Shown: piece by piece, positions 36,157-45,183 of the stretch
Position numbering within the stretch: position 1 is the stretch's first letter
Layout: every line of letters starts with the position of its first letter
Origin: JAHECE01 sp963780675
GTDB lineage: Bacteria; Actinomycetota; Actinomycetes; Actinomycetales; JAHECE01
Direction: 5' to 3'
Assembly: GCA_963780675.1 (NCBI GenBank)
Contig: CAWACR010000003.1
Location: forward strand, 310,001 to 374,000
Length of the DNA: 64,000 bases
The notes under the pieces: model-generated
Database searches by the model: none
The model's input: the letters and a program-made list of their open reading frames with translations, nothing else
What the model was told of the DNA's origin: nothing
Position numbers and translations under genes: made by a program

Positions 36157-36371
36157 GGTGTCGTCGTCGGTCCCGGTGTCGTGGCGGGGGCCGCGCGTCC
36201 TGCCGATCGGCGATCGGGGACGGGCCGCACCGCAGGGTGTTGGTAGCCGATCGCGATCGTGCGGCGCCGTCAGCGGCGCGTGCCGGGGTTGGAAGGTGAC
36301 GACCGGGCAACCGTGTGCGTGGGGGAGTCTACGCCCCGCCCCTTCCCGCCCCAGCCAGGGGCGTGGCCCTC

Positions 36372-36377
36372 TACCCT
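36372..36377 (+). promoter_or_regulatory. Candidate -10 element of the ferritin-like gene (leaderless)
   Basis: TACCCT ends 6 nt before the GTG start at 36384. Confidence 0.5.
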
Positions 36378-36383
36378 GGCCGG

Positions 36384-37067
36384 GTGAGCAGCCCCAGCAC
36401 GCCGACCCGGACCGTCGCCGACCCCGTCTACCGTGCGGCGGTCCTCGACCTGCTCGGCATCCTCGCCTATGGCGAGCTCGCGTCGTTCGGTCGGCTGGCC
36501 GACGACGCCGAGCACGCGCCCGACCTGACCGGCAAGCTGACGCTCTCCCGGATGGCCTCCGGCGAGCTGTCGCACCTCGACGTGATCGAGCAGCTCGTCA
36601 CCCGGCTCGGGGGCGATCTCGAGACCGTGATGCTCGCCTCGTCCGACATGCTGGGCGACTTCGACGCCCGGACCACCCCGCGGGACTGGTGGGAGCGCCT
36701 GATCAAGACCTATGTCGGGTACGGCCTCGTGCTCGACTTCCAGCGCGAGGTGAGCCTGCGGCTCGACCCCGAGACGCGCGCCGTCGTCGACGAGGTCCTC
36801 GCGGACAACGGCTACGCGGACTTCGTGGTCAGCGTGCTCCAGCCGGTCCTCGCGACCGAGTCCCAGCTGGGCTCGAGGCTCGCGCTCTGGGGGCGGCGCG
36901 TGGTCGGGGAGGCGCTGAGCCTGGCGCAGAACGCCCTCGTCCGGCACCCGAGCCTGGTGACGCTCCTCACCGGAGGCGCCGACGACGAGGCCGAGGCCGC
37001 CAAGATGCTCAACCGGCTTGCCGGCGGGCACGCGCGGCGGATGCTCCGGCTCGGCCTGACTGCCTGA
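36384..37067 (+). CDS. Ferritin-like fold protein (MiaE-like)
   Basis: A 227-residue, mostly helical protein of the ferritin-like superfamily, resembling tRNA-(ms2io6A)-hydroxylase-like proteins that lie next to the DEAD helicase in Actinobacteria (Rv3210c position). Carboxylate/His metal-ligand candidates include LAYGELASFGRLADDAE, MASGELSHLDVIEQL and the helix ETRAVVDEVLADNGY. Whether it carries a di-iron site is not proven by sequence alone. The start at GTG 36384 omits a non-conserved open stretch upstream. Confidence 0.8.
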   Translation: MSSPSTPTRTVADPVYRAAVLDLLGILAYGELASFGRLADDAEHAPDLTGKLTLSRMASGELSHLDVIEQLVTRLGGDLETVMLASSDMLGDFDARTTPRDWWERLIKTYVGYGLVLDFQREVSLRLDPETRAVVDEVLADNGYADFVVSVLQPVLATESQLGSRLALWGRRVVGEALSLAQNALVRHPSLVTLLTGGADDEAEAAKMLNRLAGGHARRMLRLGLTA

Positions 37068-37125
37068 GGCCTCCCGCGCCGGGGCCCCGGCACGGGAGCC
37101 CTGAGCGCGGAGGGCAGGCTTCAGA

Positions 37126-37350
37126 TCAGAGAGTCCCGAAGCCCACGCGCCGCTGCTCCTCCTGGCCGACCTCGACGAAGCCGAGGGAGTCCACCGGCAC
37201 GATGACCCGCCGTCCCCGGTGGTCGGCGAGCGCGAGCACGCCGCCCTCGGCGAGTGCCGCGGTCACGGCCGCGAGCACCTCGTCGGCGCTCTGCGCGGAC
37301 TCGAGCGTGATCTCGCGCGCCACGTTCTTCACGCCGATCGTGATCTCCAC
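37126..37350 (-). CDS. DUF3107 family protein
   Basis: A 74-residue protein, full length for DUF3107, a small actinobacterial family found beside the DEAD helicase region (Rv3208A in mycobacteria). It reads EITIGVKNVAREITLESAQS with a C-terminal VEVGQEEQRRVGFGTL. The GTG at 37350 is preceded by GGAG five bases upstream, which decides the start; the open frame upstream is not conserved. Function unknown. It is divergent from the DUF3152 gene. Confidence 0.9.
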   Translation of the reverse strand: MEITIGVKNVAREITLESAQSADEVLAAVTAALAEGGVLALADHRGRRVIVPVDSLGFVEVGQEEQRRVGFGTL

Positions 37351-37481
37351 CGTTACTCCCTGCTCGTGAGGTCCTGCGTTCGCGGGGTGCTGCCTGCCGC
37401 GGCCATCTGCTGTTGCCGAGATCACCAGGGCCTGGCGCCCCCCGCCTGACTCGCGGCCCATCGTAGGTGGGATCATGAGGT

Positions 37482-38312
37482 ATGCCGTTCACCCGACCCC
37501 TGCACAGGGCTGCGTCCCTCGCGCTCGTGGTCGGCATCGCCGTCGTCTTCGCCTTCTTCTTGTCGATCGGCCCCGGACGGGCGCTCGGTATCGGTGGCCC
37601 CGCCGTCGCGGAGCCCGCGCCCACGGTGACGTCTTGGACGTCGGACCCGGGCCGGGACGAGCCGGTGTACCTGGACCCCGAGTCCGTGCCCGTCGCCGTC
37701 GACCCCGTCGCAGCTGCCGACGCGCTGGCGGGCGTGCTGCCCGGAGAGGTGCCGACGGCGCTGTCGGGCGACCTCGTGGTGGCACCGGGGAGCTCGCCGG
37801 CTCCCGGGCCCGGCCCGGTGACCACAGTTCGTGTCGAGGTCGAGGCAGGGCTGCCGATCGACGTCGCCACCTTCGCCACGTTCGTCATGGACACCCTCAA
37901 CGATCCGCGCGGCTGGGGGGCGGACGGCAGCGTGTCGTTCGCCCGGACCGACGGCGTGGCCGATATCCGGGTGCTGGTCGCGTCCCCGGCCACGGTGGAC
38001 GCGATGTGCGCCCCGCTGGCCACGAACGGGAGGTGGTCCTGCGGCCGCTACGGGCACGCGGCGATCAACGCGCAGCGCTGGGTGGGCGGCTCCGACGCCT
38101 TCAACGCCGCGAGCGGGACCGACCTCCTGACCTACCGGCAGTACGTGGTCAATCACGAGGTGGGCCACCTGCTCGGGCACCAGCACGTGGGCTGCCCGGC
38201 GGCCGGGACCCTCGCTCCGATCATGCTCCAGCAGTCGATCAGGCTCGAGGGCTGCCTGCCGAACGGCTGGCCGAGCCCGGTGGCGAGTCCGAGCCCGCGG
38301 TCCGAGACCTAG
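37482..38312 (+). CDS. Secreted/membrane-anchored DUF3152 zincin-type metallopeptidase
   Basis: A 276-residue protein with an N-terminal membrane anchor or signal (LALVVGIAVVFAFFLSIG, about 13-30), a proline-rich linker, and a DUF3152 domain. The zinc site NHEVGHLLGHQHVGC fits HExxHxxGxxH of metzincin-like peptidases. Two cysteines on each side may form disulfides, as expected outside the membrane. Substrate unknown. It lies between DUF3107 and adnA, the order found in mycobacteria (Rv3207c region). Confidence 0.85.
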   Translation: MPFTRPLHRAASLALVVGIAVVFAFFLSIGPGRALGIGGPAVAEPAPTVTSWTSDPGRDEPVYLDPESVPVAVDPVAAADALAGVLPGEVPTALSGDLVVAPGSSPAPGPGPVTTVRVEVEAGLPIDVATFATFVMDTLNDPRGWGADGSVSFARTDGVADIRVLVASPATVDAMCAPLATNGRWSCGRYGHAAINAQRWVGGSDAFNAASGTDLLTYRQYVVNHEVGHLLGHQHVGCPAAGTLAPIMLQQSIRLEGCLPNGWPSPVASPSPRSET

Positions 38313-38384
38313 TCCGCGGCCGCGGGGTCGTCGTCCCCAGGCAGCACGTCGTTCCTGTCGGTGGCCCGTGGTGGGATTCCCCCC

Positions 38385-41300
38385 GTGAGCCGCCCCACCC
38401 TCCGCCTCGTCGCGCCCCGCCCCGTGCGGGAGCGCCCGCCGCTCGACGACGTGCAGCGCCGGGTCGCGGAGCGGCCGGTCGGGGCCGGGAACCTCATGGT
38501 CGTGGGGGCGCCGGGCTCGGGGAAGACGACGACGGCGATGGCGACGTTCGAGAACCGGCTCGCCGCCGGCGCCGGTGGGACCGGCGGCGACGTCCTCCTG
38601 CTCGTGCCGAGCCGGCGCGCCGCGGCGCGGGTCCGCGACGAGATCTCCGCCCGCCTGCGCCGCACCGTGGGCGGGCTCCAGGTCCGCACTCCCGCCGCGT
38701 TCGCCTTCTCGGTCCTCCGCGCGCGGGCCGCGCTGCTCGGAAGCCCACCGCCCACCCTGATCACCGGAGGTGAGCAGGACGCGATTCTGGCCGAGCTCCT
38801 CGCCGGGCACCGCAGCGGCGCGGGCCGCCCGCCCGCCTGGCCGGCGTCGATCCCCGTGGAGACCCTCGGGCTGCGGGCCTTCCGGGACGAGTTGCGCGAC
38901 GTCCTCATGCGCGCCGCCGAGGCAGGGCTCGGCCCCGACGGGCTCGCGGGTCTCGGCGCCGAGGAGGGCCGGGCCGAGTGGACGGCCGCGGCTGCGGTGC
39001 TGCGCGAGTACGAGGAGGTCCTGCAGCTCGGGTCCCTGACGCCGGACCGCGGGGACCGCTACGACGCCGCACTCATCGTCGACGAGGCGGTGGCGGCCCT
39101 GCGGGAGTGGGAGCGGGACCTCCCCGACACCCCGCGACCGCGCCTTCGCACGGTGATCGTCGACGACCACCAGGACTCCACGCTCGCGACCGCGCGCCTC
39201 CTGCGGGTGCTCGCCGACGACGGCGCGGAGCTGGTCCTCTTCGGAGACGCCGACGCCGGGGTCCAGGGCTTCCGTGGTGGCACGCCCTCGCTGGTGAGCG
39301 GCGCGAGCGCGGATCCGCGCCAGCCCGGCGGGTTCGAGGCGGAGCGCGTCGTGCTGCCCACGGTGTGGCGCCAGCCGCCGGTCCTGCGCGCCGCCACCCT
39401 CGCTGTCACCGAGCGCATCGGCGCGAGCGGCGGCGTCGCGCACCGGGGAGCGCCGGGAGCGGGGCCGGGGGGTCGGGCGCCGCTCCGGCAACCGGCGACG
39501 ACGGCGCGGTGCCGGGGCGCACGGCGCGGTGCCGGGGCCGGAGCCCCGCCGTCGGGCGTCGAGGTGGCGGTGGTCCGCACGCGAGCCCAGGAGGCGGCCC
39601 TCGTCGCGCGCACGCTGCGGGAGGAGCACCTGCACCACGGCACCGACTACGCGGCGATGGTCGTCCTCGTGCGCAGCGCGAGCCAGGCCGCCGCGCTGCG
39701 CCGCACGCTCGCCGCCGCGGGCGTCCCCGTGGGCGTCGAGGTGGGGGAGCAGGCGCTGCGTGAGTCGCCGGCCGTGCGGCCTCTCCTGATCGCTGCGAGC
39801 GTCGTGCTGAGCGGGCACCTCACCGCCGAGACCGCGACGGACCTCCTCACCTCGACTCTCGCGGGCGGCAGCCGGCTCGACGCGGTGTCGTTGCGGTCGC
39901 TGCGGCGGGCGCTGCGAGCGGAGGCAGCGGCGAGCGGCGACGCGCGGCCCATCGACGAGCTCCTGGTGGAGGTCCTCGCGGACCCCGAGCGCAGCGGCGC
40001 GCTGCCGGCCCCCGTGCGTCGGGCGCCGTCGCGCGTCGCGGCGGTCCTGGCGGCCGGGCGCGCGGCACTGGCCGAGACCGGTGTGACGGCGGAGACCCTC
40101 CTCTGGGCCTTGTGGTCCGCGGCGGACCTCGCTGAACCCTGGCGCCGTGCGGCCCTCGCGGGCGGCGCGGGCGCGGACCACGCCGACCGTGACCTCGACG
40201 CCGTCCTCACCCTGTTCCGCACCGCGGAGCAGTACACCGAGCGCAACCCGGCCGCGGGCCCGGAGGAGTTCGTCCGCTACGTGTCCACCCAGGACCTGCC
40301 TGCCGACACGCTCGCGGCGCGCGGCGGTCGCGAGCGCGCCGTCGAGGTGCTGACGGCGGCCACGGCCGCGGGCGCGGAATGGGACGTCGTCGTGGTCGCG
40401 GGCGTCCAGGAGGACGTGTGGCCGGACCTGCGGATCCGCGGGTCGATCCTCGGCGCCGCCGAGCTGGCCCAGCGGGCGGCCGGGCGCGAGCCCGGTGCTC
40501 GCCAGGACGTCGCCGGGGCCCGCCATGAGGTGCTGCAGGACGAGTTGCGCGCGTTCGCCGTCGCCATCTCGCGCGCCCGGCGGCGGGTCCTGGTCACCGC
40601 CGTGCGCGACGGTGAGCTGAGCCCCTCGCCGTTCCTCGACCTCGTGGACGTGCGCGTGGAACCGTCCGGGACCGGAGCCGTGGGCCGGGACACCCGAGGT
40701 CCGGACCGTGCTGCGGCCGGCCCGACACCGGGCGCGTCGGCGGTCGCGGGGGCCCCCGACGACGTCGACGCGAGGCCCTGGCGCGACGTCGGAGCGCCTC
40801 TGGACCTGCGAGGTCTGGTGGCCCGGCTGCGTGCCGAGCTGCCCGACGGGCCGGACGCGCCCGCCGCGGCCCGGCTCCTCGCCGCGCTGGCCGCCGAGGG
40901 TGTCCAAGGAGCCGACCCCCACCTGTGGCCTGAGGCGCTCGTGGACTCCACGGCCGATCCGCTGTGGGAAGCCGACGCCCTGGCCGATCTGTCGCCGTCC
41001 GCCGTCGAGACGGCGCAGCGGTGCGCGCTGCGCTGGGCGCTGGAGAAGGTGGGTGGGCGCCCGGCGGCGGGTACCTCCCAGAGCCTGGGCACGCTGGTCC
41101 ACGAGATCGCCGCGGCACTCCCGCACGGCACGCAGGCCGAGCTGGCGGCGGAGCTCGAGCGGAGGTGGCCCGAGCTGGGGCTCGCTGACGGGTGGGTGGG
41201 GCGCCGGCAGCGCGAGCGCGCCGAGGAGATCATCCGCCGGCTCGCCAGCTACCTGGCGAGCCGGCCGGGTCCGGTCGAGGTGGAGATCACCGTGCGCGCG

Positions 41301-41705
41301 GAGGTGGGTCGGGTCCGGATCACCGGTCGGGCCGACCGCGTCGAGCGAGCCTCGGACGGCACGGTGCGGGTCGTCGATCTCAAGACGGGAGCGTCGGCCA
41401 AGAGCGTCGAGGATGCCGCGGCCGACCCCCAGCTCGCTGCGTACCAGGTCGCGATCCGGCACGGCGCCCTGGGGGAGGACGTGCACCCAGGGGGTGCCTC
41501 GCTCGTCTACCTCGCCATGAACAAGGAGGCGGCCCAGCGGCACCAGGCGCCCATCGCCGGTGACTGGGCCGAGGAGATGCTCGAGGAGGTCGCGCAGGCG
41601 GTGACCCAGGCCTCCTTCGCTGCGACCACCGGCGAGGCGTGCCGGGCGTGCCCGGTCCGTACCTCCTGCCCTGCGATCCCCGACGGCGAGAGGGTGAGCC
41701 GATGA
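38385..41705 (+). CDS. adnA: AdnA-type helicase-nuclease subunit
   Basis: An ATP-dependent DNA helicase/nuclease subunit of about 1,106 residues, acting with AdnB in processing double-strand DNA ends. Walker A is VVGAPGSGKTTTA near residue 41, with helicase motif LRTVIVDDHQD and SRARRRVLVTAVRD later. The C-terminal RecB-like nuclease shows GRADRVERASDG and VRVVDLKTG. Four cysteines typical of an Fe-S nuclease are present (one in TAQRCALRW, three in ACRACPVRTSC). An earlier in-frame GTG at 38361 would add eight residues. Its stop overlaps adnB (ATGA). Confidence 0.88.
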   Translation: MSRPTLRLVAPRPVRERPPLDDVQRRVAERPVGAGNLMVVGAPGSGKTTTAMATFENRLAAGAGGTGGDVLLLVPSRRAAARVRDEISARLRRTVGGLQVRTPAAFAFSVLRARAALLGSPPPTLITGGEQDAILAELLAGHRSGAGRPPAWPASIPVETLGLRAFRDELRDVLMRAAEAGLGPDGLAGLGAEEGRAEWTAAAAVLREYEEVLQLGSLTPDRGDRYDAALIVDEAVAALREWERDLPDTPRPRLRTVIVDDHQDSTLATARLLRVLADDGAELVLFGDADAGVQGFRGGTPSLVSGASADPRQPGGFEAERVVLPTVWRQPPVLRAATLAVTERIGASGGVAHRGAPGAGPGGRAPLRQPATTARCRGARRGAGAGAPPSGVEVAVVRTRAQEAALVARTLREEHLHHGTDYAAMVVLVRSASQAAALRRTLAAAGVPVGVEVGEQALRESPAVRPLLIAASVVLSGHLTAETATDLLTSTLAGGSRLDAVSLRSLRRALRAEAAASGDARPIDELLVEVLADPERSGALPAPVRRAPSRVAAVLAAGRAALAETGVTAETLLWALWSAADLAEPWRRAALAGGAGADHADRDLDAVLTLFRTAEQYTERNPAAGPEEFVRYVSTQDLPADTLAARGGRERAVEVLTAATAAGAEWDVVVVAGVQEDVWPDLRIRGSILGAAELAQRAAGREPGARQDVAGARHEVLQDELRAFAVAISRARRRVLVTAVRDGELSPSPFLDLVDVRVEPSGTGAVGRDTRGPDRAAAGPTPGASAVAGAPDDVDARPWRDVGAPLDLRGLVARLRAELPDGPDAPAAARLLAALAAEGVQGADPHLWPEALVDSTADPLWEADALADLSPSAVETAQRCALRWALEKVGGRPAAGTSQSLGTLVHEIAAALPHGTQAELAAELERRWPELGLADGWVGRRQRERAEEIIRRLASYLASRPGPVEVEITVRAEVGRVRITGRADRVERASDGTVRVVDLKTGASAKSVEDAAADPQLAAYQVAIRHGALGEDVHPGGASLVYLAMNKEAAQRHQAPIAGDWAEEMLEEVAQAVTQASFAATTGEACRACPVRTSCPAIPDGERVSR

Positions 41706-44584
41706 CCATTCTCGAACCCCGCACGGCAGCCGACTCTCGCGGGTGGCCCGAACCGCGGGCCGCGACGGAGGTCGACCCTGGCCGTACGCCCCGGCTCAGC
41801 GCCGTCGACATCGCCCGGCTCCTGGGCCAACACCCCCCGACACCGGAGCAGGAGGCGGTGATCGAGGCGCCCTTGGCACCGATGCTCGTGGTGGCCGGTG
41901 CCGGTTCGGGCAAGACCGAGACGATGGCGGCCCGCGTCGTCTGGCTCGTGGCGAACCGCCTGGTCGAGGCCGAGGGGATCCTCGGCCTGACCTTCACGCG
42001 CAAGGCGGCCGGCGAGCTCGCCGAGCGCATCGGCCTGCGGCTGCGCAGGCTCCGGCGCACCCTCGCCGCTCCGCGCACCGGGATCGGCGACGACCGCCCC
42101 CGGATCGCGACGTACAACTCCTACGCCGGTGCGCTCGTTCGCGACCACGCATTGCGCGTCGGGCTCGACCCGGAGGCCCAGCTCCTCACCGAGGCCGGGC
42201 GCTGGCAGCTCGCCGAACAGGTCGTCGAGACCTGGCCCGGCCCGCTCGGTGTGGACAAGGCGCCGAGCACCGTCACCCGGGCCGTGCTCGAGCTCGCCGG
42301 TTCCCTCGCCGAGCACCTCCTCACCCCGGACCAGGCTGCCGAGGAGATGCGGGCGCTCGCCGACGCCCTCGGCGAGAAGGACCCGGCTCCGACCGGCCGC
42401 AACCGGTCCGCACCGCGCGCCGCAGTCGCCGGCGTGATCGCGGGCCTGCGGGCCCGGGCCGAGCTCGTCGACCTCGTCGCGGAGTTCGGGCGGCGCAAGC
42501 GAGATCTCACCGTGCTCGACTTCGCCGACCAGGTGGCCCTCGCGTGCCGGATCGCGCGTGAGGTGCCCCAGGTCGTGGCGGCCGAGCGCGCGCAGTACCG
42601 CGTGGTCCTCCTCGACGAGTACCAGGACACCTCGGTGGCCCAGGTCGCGCTGCTGTCCTCGCTCTTCGGCGACGGGCATCCCGTGACCGCCGTCGGCGAC
42701 CCCCACCAGGCCATCTACGGCTGGCGAGGGGCGTCGGCGGGCGCCGTCGAGCGCTTCCCTGTCACGTTCCCGCGGGTGGGGCCGGACGGTGGGCGCGAGC
42801 CCGCGGCCACGGCCACCCTCTCGACGTCGTGGCGCAACGACCACGCCATCCTCGATGCCGCCAACGAGGTGGCAGCGCCGTTGCGAGTGCTCGCCGGCGC
42901 GCGGTCGCTCGGGGCGCTCCCCGAGCGTTCCTCGATGCGGCTTCCGGTGCTGGGTGCGCGCCCCGGGGCGGGTCCGGGGCGGGTCCGGGCCGTCTACGCG
43001 CAGACGGCGGCGGAGGAGGCGGCGACGATCGCGGCCCTGGTGGCGGAGAGCTGGGCGCCCGGCGCGACCGCGGGCGTGTCCCCGGTGACCGCCGCGGTCC
43101 TGTGCCGCGCCCGTGCCCAGATGCCGATCGTCGCCGAGGCGTTGCGTGCGGCCGGGCTGCCGGTCGAGGTGGTCGGGCTGGGCGGGCTGCTGAGCACCCC
43201 CGAGATCAGCGACCTGCACGCCGCTCTGCTCGTCGCCCACGACCCCTCCCGGGCCGACGCCGCGATGCGCCTGCTCACGGGCCTGCGCCTCGGCATCGCC
43301 GACCTCGACGTGCTCCACGACCACGCCCGCGCGATCGCCCGGACCGCCGCGCACGGGGAGCACGCGGCGTCGGACGCGGAGCCCGCCAGCATCGTCGAGG
43401 CGATCGAGAACCCCCCGGCGGCCCGCTTCCGAGGGAAGGCCGGCCGCGCGATGACAGAGGCCGGCCGCGGGCGCGTGGCCGAGCTGGGGAAGGTGCTGCG
43501 CTCGATCCGGAGCCAGACTCACCTTCCGCTCCCCGAGCTCGTGGTCAGCGCCGAGCGGCTCCTCGGCCTCGACATCGAGGTGCTCGCCCGACCCGGGGTC
43601 GAACCCCACCGGGCGCGGCGCCACCTCGACGCGTTCGCCGAGGTGGCGGCCGGTTTCGCGCAGGGTTCGCAGGCTCCGACGTTAGGCGCTTTCCTCGCCT
43701 GGCTCGACGCCGCCGCCGACTTCGAGCGAGGCCTCGAGACCATCGACGTCGAGCCCGACCCCTCGGCCGTGCAGGTCCTCACCGTGCACGCCGCCAAGGG
43801 CCTGGAGTGGGACGTAGTCGCCGTCCCCGGCCTCGCCGACGGCGCGTTCCCGCACTACGACGGCAAGCCCAGGCCCACGCAGACCCCGCCGTGCCCGGGC
43901 TGGCTCACCGACCTCGGGGCCCTGCCCTACCCCCTGCGCGGGGACGCGGGCGACCTGCCCCACCTGGACGTCGACGTCCCCGTCGACCACGTCGAGATGG
44001 CCGAGGAGTGCGAGGCGTTCCGGACGCGCGCCGGCGCGCACGTGCTCGCCGAGGAGCGACGCCTCGCCTACGTGGCGCTCACCCGGGCGCGGCGCGAGCT
44101 CATCCTGTCCGGGTCGTGGTGGAAGGAGGACGGGAGGTCGCCGCGCCCCCCCTCTCGCTTCCTGGCCGAGCTGCTCGACGCCGGCGCGGTCACCGAGGTG
44201 GTGGGCGAGGCCGTCGGGGACGCGCCGGCGTCGGACGAGAACCCGCTCGCGGGGGTGGGTGAGTCGGTCTCCTGGCCGGTGCCGCTCCCGCCCGCGCGTG
44301 CCGATCGGATCGCCCGCGCCGTCGCCGCGGTGGAGGCCGCGCAGGACCCGGCACGGCGGGGGCGGTGCAGGGGGCGGTGCAGAGGTCGGTGCAGAGGTCG
44401 GCGGCGTGGGAACCGGGGTGGCGGCGGCGGCTGCGGACGGGTCGGGCGAGGCAGGGGTCGGGCGGGGCGGGGTCGGGCGGTAAGGAGTCCGCCCCCGCGT
44501 CCGACGTGGCCCGGGCCTGGGCGCGGAACGCCGCGCTCCTCCTGGCGGAGCGGGCCGAGCGGAGCCGTCCTGACCCGGACGTGA
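41702..44584 (+). CDS. adnB: AdnB-type helicase subunit, helicase part (frame lost near 44,370)
   Basis: The UvrD-like motor of AdnAB. Walker A is MLVVAGAGSGKTETMAAR, followed by LTFTRKAAGELAERIG, VVLLDEYQDTSVAQV (Walker B), GDPHQAIYGWRGA, LSTSWRN, VQVLTVHAAKGLEWDVV and YVALTRARRELILSG. The ATG at 41702 overlaps the adnA stop. From about 44,360 the frame turns into Gly/Arg-rich sequence and stops at 44584, while the nuclease domain continues in another frame to 45183. The break coincides with 12-bp GGGGCGGTGCAG repeats, so the natural gene should span 41702-45183. Confidence 0.88.
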   Translation: MTILEPRTAADSRGWPEPRAATEVDPGRTPRLSAVDIARLLGQHPPTPEQEAVIEAPLAPMLVVAGAGSGKTETMAARVVWLVANRLVEAEGILGLTFTRKAAGELAERIGLRLRRLRRTLAAPRTGIGDDRPRIATYNSYAGALVRDHALRVGLDPEAQLLTEAGRWQLAEQVVETWPGPLGVDKAPSTVTRAVLELAGSLAEHLLTPDQAAEEMRALADALGEKDPAPTGRNRSAPRAAVAGVIAGLRARAELVDLVAEFGRRKRDLTVLDFADQVALACRIAREVPQVVAAERAQYRVVLLDEYQDTSVAQVALLSSLFGDGHPVTAVGDPHQAIYGWRGASAGAVERFPVTFPRVGPDGGREPAATATLSTSWRNDHAILDAANEVAAPLRVLAGARSLGALPERSSMRLPVLGARPGAGPGRVRAVYAQTAAEEAATIAALVAESWAPGATAGVSPVTAAVLCRARAQMPIVAEALRAAGLPVEVVGLGGLLSTPEISDLHAALLVAHDPSRADAAMRLLTGLRLGIADLDVLHDHARAIARTAAHGEHAASDAEPASIVEAIENPPAARFRGKAGRAMTEAGRGRVAELGKVLRSIRSQTHLPLPELVVSAERLLGLDIEVLARPGVEPHRARRHLDAFAEVAAGFAQGSQAPTLGAFLAWLDAAADFERGLETIDVEPDPSAVQVLTVHAAKGLEWDVVAVPGLADGAFPHYDGKPRPTQTPPCPGWLTDLGALPYPLRGDAGDLPHLDVDVPVDHVEMAEECEAFRTRAGAHVLAEERRLAYVALTRARRELILSGSWWKEDGRSPRPPSRFLAELLDAGAVTEVVGEAVGDAPASDENPLAGVGESVSWPVPLPPARADRIARAVAAVEAAQDPARRGRCRGRCRGRCRGRRRGNRGGGGGCGRVGRGRGRAGRGRAVRSPPPRPTWPGPGRGTPRSSWRSGPSGAVLTRT
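44362..44410 (+). repeat. 12-bp imperfect repeats at the adnB frame break
   Basis: Units GGGGCGGTGCAG, GGGGCGGTGCAG, AGGTCGGTGCAG and AGGTCGGCGGCG follow each other. A clean 12-bp change would keep the frame, so the break reflects a G-run indel within or near the array rather than unit loss. Confidence 0.65.
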
Positions 44585-45183
44585 CGCTTCCCGGCCACCT
44601 CTCGGCGTCGGCCGTCGTGCGCTTGGTGGCGGACCCGCGGGCGTTCGCGCTCGACCGTCGCCGCCCGGTCCCGGTGGCGCCCACCCTCAGCGCCCGACGG
44701 GGCACGCAGTTCCACGCATGGGTGGAGCGGCACTTCGGGGCCGCGTCCCTCATGGACCTCGAGGACCTGCCCGGCGCCGACGACGACGTGGTCCCCGCGG
44801 ACGCCGAGCTCGCGGCGTTACAGCGCACCTTTCTGTCCTGCCGGTGGGCCGGCCTGACGCCGGTGGCGGTCGAGGCCGACCTCGAGACGCCGGTCGCGGG
44901 CACGACCGTCCGGTGCCGGGTGGACGCGGTGTTCCCGGCCGGCGACGGCGTGGAGATCGTCGACTGGAAGACGGGAAGCCCGGCCGGCGACGCCGCCGCG
45001 CAGGAGGCCCGGCAGATGCAGCTCGCCCTCTATCGGCTGGCGTGGTCGCGGCTCCACGGCCTCCCGCTGGACCGGGTCCGGGCGGCGTTCTACTACGTCG
45101 CGCACGATGTGGTGGTGGAGGCGACGGCGATGAACGAGGAGGAGATCGAAGCGGCCGTGGCCGCGCGCATCAGCTCCGGCTAG
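44365..45183 (+). CDS. adnB: AdnB C-terminal RecB-type nuclease domain (detached by frameshift)
   Basis: The continuation of adnB in another frame. From DVARAWARNAALLLAERAER to the stop it encodes a RecB-family nuclease domain: GTQFHAWVERHFG, the catalytic VEIVDWKTGSPAG (Asp-x-Lys) and QMQLALYRLAWSRLHG. Unlike AdnA no Fe-S cysteine set is seen. It has no plausible start of its own, and the first 45 residues are low-complexity linker. A third frame between 44,370 and 44,480 gives an Ala/Gly/Val linker (GGVGTGVAAAAADGSG), so two small indels are also possible. The TAG stop overlaps the convergent kinase stop in CTAG. Confidence 0.82.
   Translation: MQGAVQRSVQRSAAWEPGWRRRLRTGRARQGSGGAGSGGKESAPASDVARAWARNAALLLAERAERSRPDPDVTLPGHLSASAVVRLVADPRAFALDRRRPVPVAPTLSARRGTQFHAWVERHFGAASLMDLEDLPGADDDVVPADAELAALQRTFLSCRWAGLTPVAVEADLETPVAGTTVRCRVDAVFPAGDGVEIVDWKTGSPAGDAAAQEARQMQLALYRLAWSRLHGLPLDRVRAAFYYVAHDVVVEATAMNEEEIEAAVAARISSG

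Noticed and set aside
37473..41543. A 1,356-codon open frame on the minus strand across DUF3152 and adnA
   Set aside because: It is the antisense shadow of two well-conserved genes, Arg/Gly/His-rich with no recognisable domain; long antisense frames are expected at this GC content.
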